Of a stretch of 41,291 nt of DNA, positions 41,271 through 41,291 are shown piece after piece. Numbering within the stretch: the first letter of the stretch is position 1; the number at the start of each line of letters is the position of its first letter. Source of the stretch: an uncultured Prevotella sp. (GTDB lineage Bacteria; Bacteroidota; Bacteroidia; Bacteroidales; Bacteroidaceae). Made by a program: the position numbers and the translations under genes. The notes below the pieces were generated by a model, which did not search any database, had not been told where the DNA came from, and saw nothing but the letters and a program-made list of their open reading frames with translations. The stretch lies in contig URLI01000017.1 in NCBI GenBank assembly GCA_900548585.1, positions 1 to 41,291 on the forward strand. Reading direction: 5' to 3'.

Positions 41271-41291
41271 AACATATCACAAAGCCCGAAC

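Overview
The window is chromosomal DNA from a member of the Bacteroidales, most likely Prevotellaceae or a close relative with a fairly G+C-rich genome. Three things point there. Type IX secretion genes of the PorX and PorW/SprE type sit side by side. Many proteins are Bacteroidota-type (DUF3098, DUF1599 pairs, FISUMP-type lipoproteins, BT_3928-like DoxX protein). Promoters repeatedly match the Bacteroidota sigma-70 consensus TTTG-N19/20-TAnnTTTG. The genus is an inference; no rRNA gene is present.

Layout. 1-537 (-): 5' part of a radical SAM gene cut by the window edge. 684-6736 (+): ftsX, a DUF3098 protein, uppP, truB, queA, folK, rsmI and a coiled-coil lipoprotein; uppP/truB and queA/folK overlap by one base and DUF3098/uppP by four. 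6756-8016 (-): tadA and an LpxA-type acyltransferase. 8159-14076 (-): a complete RND tripartite efflux operon (adaptor, pump, outer-membrane channel). 14216-15691 (-): a CCA-type tRNA nucleotidyltransferase. 15927-16014: four tandem 22-bp units, each an imperfect palindrome. 16180-16956 (-): a FISUMP-like surface lipoprotein with strong terminators. 17489-21956 (+): a small lipoprotein, a duplicated DUF1599 protein, a DoxX-like membrane protein read in frame without a stop into triose-phosphate isomerase, a SPOR protein and folE. 22055-22669 (+): a lipoprotein. 22819-23015: a MITE-like inverted-repeat element, then tRNA-Pro(GGG) (-). 23331-24191 (-): an unrecognised protein with a TOPRIM-like C-terminal half. 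24611-31732 (+): aroA, a cysteine-cluster membrane protein, porW, porX and tsaE. 31895-33871 (-): kup. 34364-36195 (+): tdk and an AI-2E-family permease, followed by tRNA-Lys(TTT).

After tRNA-Lys (about 36.4 kb onward) the character changes. The DNA is more A+T-rich at third codon positions and gene density falls. It holds an M20 metallopeptidase, an AraC regulator broken by frameshifts, the stub of an IS transposase, an orphan gene end with its own terminator, and an AAA ATPase with a DUF234/nuclease-like C terminus under a promoter carrying a perfect 15-bp palindrome. This looks like an accessory region, possibly acquired at the tRNA-Lys gene, though no attachment-site duplication is visible in the window.

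Functional themes are cell envelope (UppP, LpxA-like, FtsX, RND efflux, type IX secretion signalling), tRNA modification and maturation (TruB, QueA, TadA, CCA enzyme, TsaE) plus rRNA methylation (RsmI), and pterin synthesis (FolE, FolK). The observations most worth checking are the DoxX-TpiA in-frame fusion, the 22-bp palindrome array, the 197-bp inverted-repeat element, the LpxA paralogue with changed active-site neighbours, the orphan TOPRIM-like protein, and a group of promoters placed almost on the start codon.
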